Below, in pieces: positions 61,372 to 64,000 of a stretch of 64,000 nucleotides of DNA (its first letter is position 1; each line of letters opens with the position of its first letter). Under the pieces are notes generated by a model. The model was not told where the DNA came from. It saw nothing but the letters and a program-made list of their open reading frames with translations, and made no database searches. A program made the translations under genes and the position numbers. Origin of the DNA: Cyanophora paradoxa (Eukaryota; Glaucocystophyceae; Cyanophorales; Cyanophoraceae); assembly GCA_004431415.1 (NCBI GenBank), contig QPMI01000484.1, positions 124,001 to 188,000 on the forward strand, given 5' to 3'.

Positions 61372-61726
61372 TGTCACAGATCTAGAAAACCTGTACAAAT
61401 TCACAGTATACGTATTGGCGAAAACGACGCAGTCACAAGCAGATTCGACTGTCCGACAGAAGCCCTATCTATAGCTAGATCTGTACATTGGCTGATCATT
61501 GTCTCCTATCATGATATCGATCATGGATCACGAATGCCGAACTGCCACTGATTATGCGAGTCACTGTACATGCGGGCTACGATAAGAAAAATCGAACTGA
61601 CAATGAACAATATCTGTGCGCAGGCGAAGATTGAAAGTCAAGACTGATTATACGGGGGGCGCCATCGATATCGTCCCGTATTCGAACTCGGCTGGCCCAA
61701 TCGAATGCTCAAACGCCCCGAAGCGC

Positions 61727-63753
61727 TCAGAGGGCCGCCGCGGCGGCCCCCGCCCCCGCCGCCGCCTCCTGCTTGGGCGCCCGCGCCGCCTCCTCACGAT
61801 CGCCCAAGGGCTTGCCATGCATGAACAGCCACGCCTTGACCCACCCCGTCGTCAATAATAAATGAATGCACAGTAAATGGATAGAAAGCTTAAGCCCAGA
61901 TAGGAGGCTTAAGTGATTAATTAATATCAAAAGAGCCTATTAAATTGATTAATTAAGGCGAGCCGCACCTTGACCCACTCCGTCGTCACACTCTTCGGCC
62001 GCTCCAGCGGGAACCTTAAATTATAAATTAAACATATAAAATAAATAGTAAATGGAAGGATCAGAACAGATAGGAGGCTTAGGTGATTTAATATTAAAAT
62101 TACCCGAGGGCGTGGTCCCAGACGAGCTGAGCCAGCGTCCCCACCGCCCGCGAGAGCCCGAAGAGGACCGTGAAGTAGTTCTGCGGAAACGGATCCGATT
62201 AAATCAGTTAGGGCCTTGATCGCTTTTTAGTTAGAATAAATTAGAGCGAATAAGGAGCCTTGATGAGAAGTTAAATCAGATAGAGACTTGATTGCTTTGA
62301 TTAGGACAGATTATCGATCGAGCCTTAAGCTTGATTGTATTGCCAGGCTAGATAGCTGGCAAGGTGGTGTATTAGGGGTACAGGTGGACTGACTATATGG
62401 GTACAGGGCTACAGGGACTTGGGAAGGTATATGCCTACTGCAACAATTGCAAAGAAATCCAATGAAATCAGATAGCTATAGGGCCTTGATTGATTCTAAG
62501 TTAGATTCAAATAGAGCGGATAAGGACCTGCTGGGTGAGGCCGTAGTGGACGAGGTTGACGCCGCCTGCGGAGGAACATCGATGTGAATTGGAAAAGCCG
62601 AAGGAAGACACTTCGAAGACTCGAAGATCACTTCTAAGATTCAGCGAGCCAGTGGGTACGGTTCTGTTTAGCCTAGTAGGAGGATTCGAAGCTCGGACCC
62701 GGGCCGGGGCGAAGCGCACTGTGGGCGTCGACGTTGGGCCAGGGATTCTTAGACAGTAAATCTTAAATTTAAATTAAGCGGACCGTCGGACCCCTAGGGA
62801 CAGCTAGCCCCTGACCCCGAGGGATATATTTCGAGGGCGAAGCCCGAGCCCGAGCCCGAGGGACAGATAGCCCTAAAAAGTAAATAGAAGAAAATAGAGG
62901 GATCAGATCAGATAGGAGGCTTAGGTGATTCAATCTTAAATTTAAATAAGCGGACCCCGATCATGATCATGAGGGACAGCTAGCTAGCCCTGGCCATATG
63001 CATGGGCTAGCCCCGAAGGCGGGGCGGGGCGGGGCGGGACGCACTGTGGGCGTCGACGTTGGGCCAGGGGTTCTTGACCTTGCCCTGCTCCATCAGCACC
63101 CGCGGCACCACCTACGCCCGCGGAGCGTGGGTCAAGAATCGAAGTAGGGCGGGGCCGGTTCGAGCACGCGCAGAGTGCGGTTAGGGGCCGGAAGTAGAGT
63201 ATACATAGGGCCGGATAGAGCACGCGCAGCACTAGCTGCAGCCTGGCAGTAACGTACCTCGTACATGGCGGAGCAGAGCTTGAAGAGGGGGTCGTGGGGG
63301 AGGTGCCTCAGGGCGAACTCCCGCAGGCACTTGTACCGCGGGTCCGTCCTGCTGACGAGATGATGTGTGAGATTTGATCAAGCTCTTTAATCATGATCAT
63401 GACATTCTGTAAGCGTTTTCAAGATTTGATCTCGAGCATCGGCTTTAATTTCCTCCATCTTAGAGGGGCGGGCGCGCCTGCGGAGGACGGCGTGGCCGTA
63501 GCCCGGGATGACGCGCCCCGCCCGCAGCTGCTCCCAGCACAGCGCCTCCAGCCGTTCCGCCGTCGGCTCCTGCAGAGATGAGTCAGAATTTAAGCTCGAG
63601 CTCCATTAAACTTTTAAAATTTAGCTTGTCGGATCAAAATAATATGTATGTGTGATCGAATCTCGCACCTGGCCGGCGAGCTGCTTTTGGACGGCGTGGA
63701 GGTGCGCGAGGACCTCCTGGTTCGCCAGCCCGTGCAGCGGGCCCGCCAGGCCG
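61727..63753 (-). CDS. CS: Citrate synthase, 3' part (eight exons)
   Basis: Exons at 63669-63753, 63478-63569, 63258-63348, 63045-63111, 62528-62565, 62104-62180, 61969-62014 and 61727-61834; all phases fit. The joined product reads [15 protein letters not shown] (first active-site His), [18 protein letters not shown] (second His), [19 protein letters not shown] (active-site Asp), [19 protein letters not shown] and [18 protein letters not shown], then an unusual Ala-rich tail ending AAAAAL. It is the mitochondrial/eukaryotic type, which condenses acetyl-CoA with oxaloacetate in the TCA cycle. The intron after exon 63478-63569 has a GC donor. The N-terminal exons lie to the right of the window. 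No peroxisomal SKL signal is present. Confidence 0.95.
61898..61923. repeat. Shared intron element, citrate synthase intron copy 1
   Basis: CAGATAGGAGGCTTAAGTGA. Near-identical segments are found at 62067 and 62909 in two other introns, each with an AGTAAATGGA-like or related AT-rich neighbour. Confidence 0.75.
62067..62092. repeat. Shared intron element, copy 2
   Basis: CAGATAGGAGGCTTAGGTGA. It occupies most of an 89-base intron. Confidence 0.75.
62720..62747 (-). pseudogene. Relic copy of the end of a citrate synthase exon
   Basis: 28 bases repeat the last part of exon 63045-63111 (NPWPNVDAH plus one base) including its GTGCG donor, 325 bases downstream inside the intron. It follows an AG (CTAAG), so it could in principle be a competing exon; a partial tandem duplication is more likely. 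Confidence 0.8.
62909..62934. repeat. Shared intron element, copy 3
   Basis: CAGATAGGAGGCTTAGGTGA, inside the 479-base intron that also carries a relic of the preceding exon. Confidence 0.75.
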
Positions 63754-64000
63754 CTGCGCGCGGGGCGGGCGCGGGAGGGGCGGGCGTCAGAGCGAGACGG
63801 TGGAGGGGGGAGGGAGGGCGGGGCCGGTCGCTCTGGGATCTAGATCTAGGCTCTGGGGAGACGGGCGGGCGGGGCGGGATCCGGAGGGCGGCGCCAGCCG
63901 CTCTGAAATTGAGAGGGGCGCGCGGAGGCCTAGAATCTCCGATCTATATTTAGGCTCTGAGGAGCGGGCCGGGGGGGGCGGGGAGGGAAGCGGTAGGGCG
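63754..64000. other. Citrate synthase intron, window end
   Basis: GC-rich with CCCGCC/GGGCGG runs. No exon matching the region before GLAGPLHG was found, so the upstream exon lies beyond the window. Confidence 0.6.

Overview
This is nuclear DNA of a GC-rich, intron-dense eukaryote, most likely a microalga; I cannot fix the lineage. The evidence is many short introns, usually with GTGCG-type donors and at least two probable GC-AG introns, a spliced mitochondrial-type citrate synthase gene, and a large secreted subtilisin-like (S8) protease gene whose C-terminus resembles algal cell-surface proteins.

Layout. (1) 1-7558, minus strand: S8 gene copy A. It carries an internal 3356-bp tandem duplication that places a stop just after the catalytic serine. 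(2) 7559-11455: hairpin-rich upstream DNA, then about 2 kb of extremely GC-rich sequence with no resolvable gene, then an AT-richer spacer. (3) 11456-59691, minus strand: S8 gene copy B. I could rebuild it exon by exon, about 34 exons with matching phases for the first 29, including the Asp/His/Ser catalytic exons and a C-terminal anchor. Two insertions split it. (4) 13204-43276, plus strand: a 30,073-bp non-LTR retrotransposon (LINE) inside exon 27, with an 18-bp target duplication and a poly(A) tail. (5) 48367-59529: an 11,163-bp Polinton/Maverick-like viral element inside intron 1, with 428-bp terminal inverted repeats and a 6-bp target duplication. (6) 59692-61726: upstream DNA of copy B, rich in palindromes. 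(7) 61727-63753, minus strand: the 3' part of a citrate synthase gene in eight exons; its 5' exons lie beyond the window.

The LINE carries proline-rich ORF1-like segments, 42-residue tandem repeats, an APE-type endonuclease, a frameshifted reverse transcriptase and RNase H. An Ulp1-like (C48) cysteine peptidase appears to sit inside the RNase H region. C-terminal zinc fingers follow. The viral element encodes protein-primed DNA polymerase B, a retroviral-type integrase, a packaging ATPase, probable major and minor capsid proteins, an HNH-AP2 protein, an AT-hook protein and two small unknowns. Its ORFs are open and its TIRs look identical, so it is probably a recent arrival.

The two S8 paralogues differ mainly by six-base palindromic insertions of the form NNN + reverse complement + NNN, in exons as well as introns. 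This is the least explained signal here. Other unusual items are a mitochondrial small-subunit rRNA fragment inside an S8 intron and related sequences shared by three citrate synthase introns.
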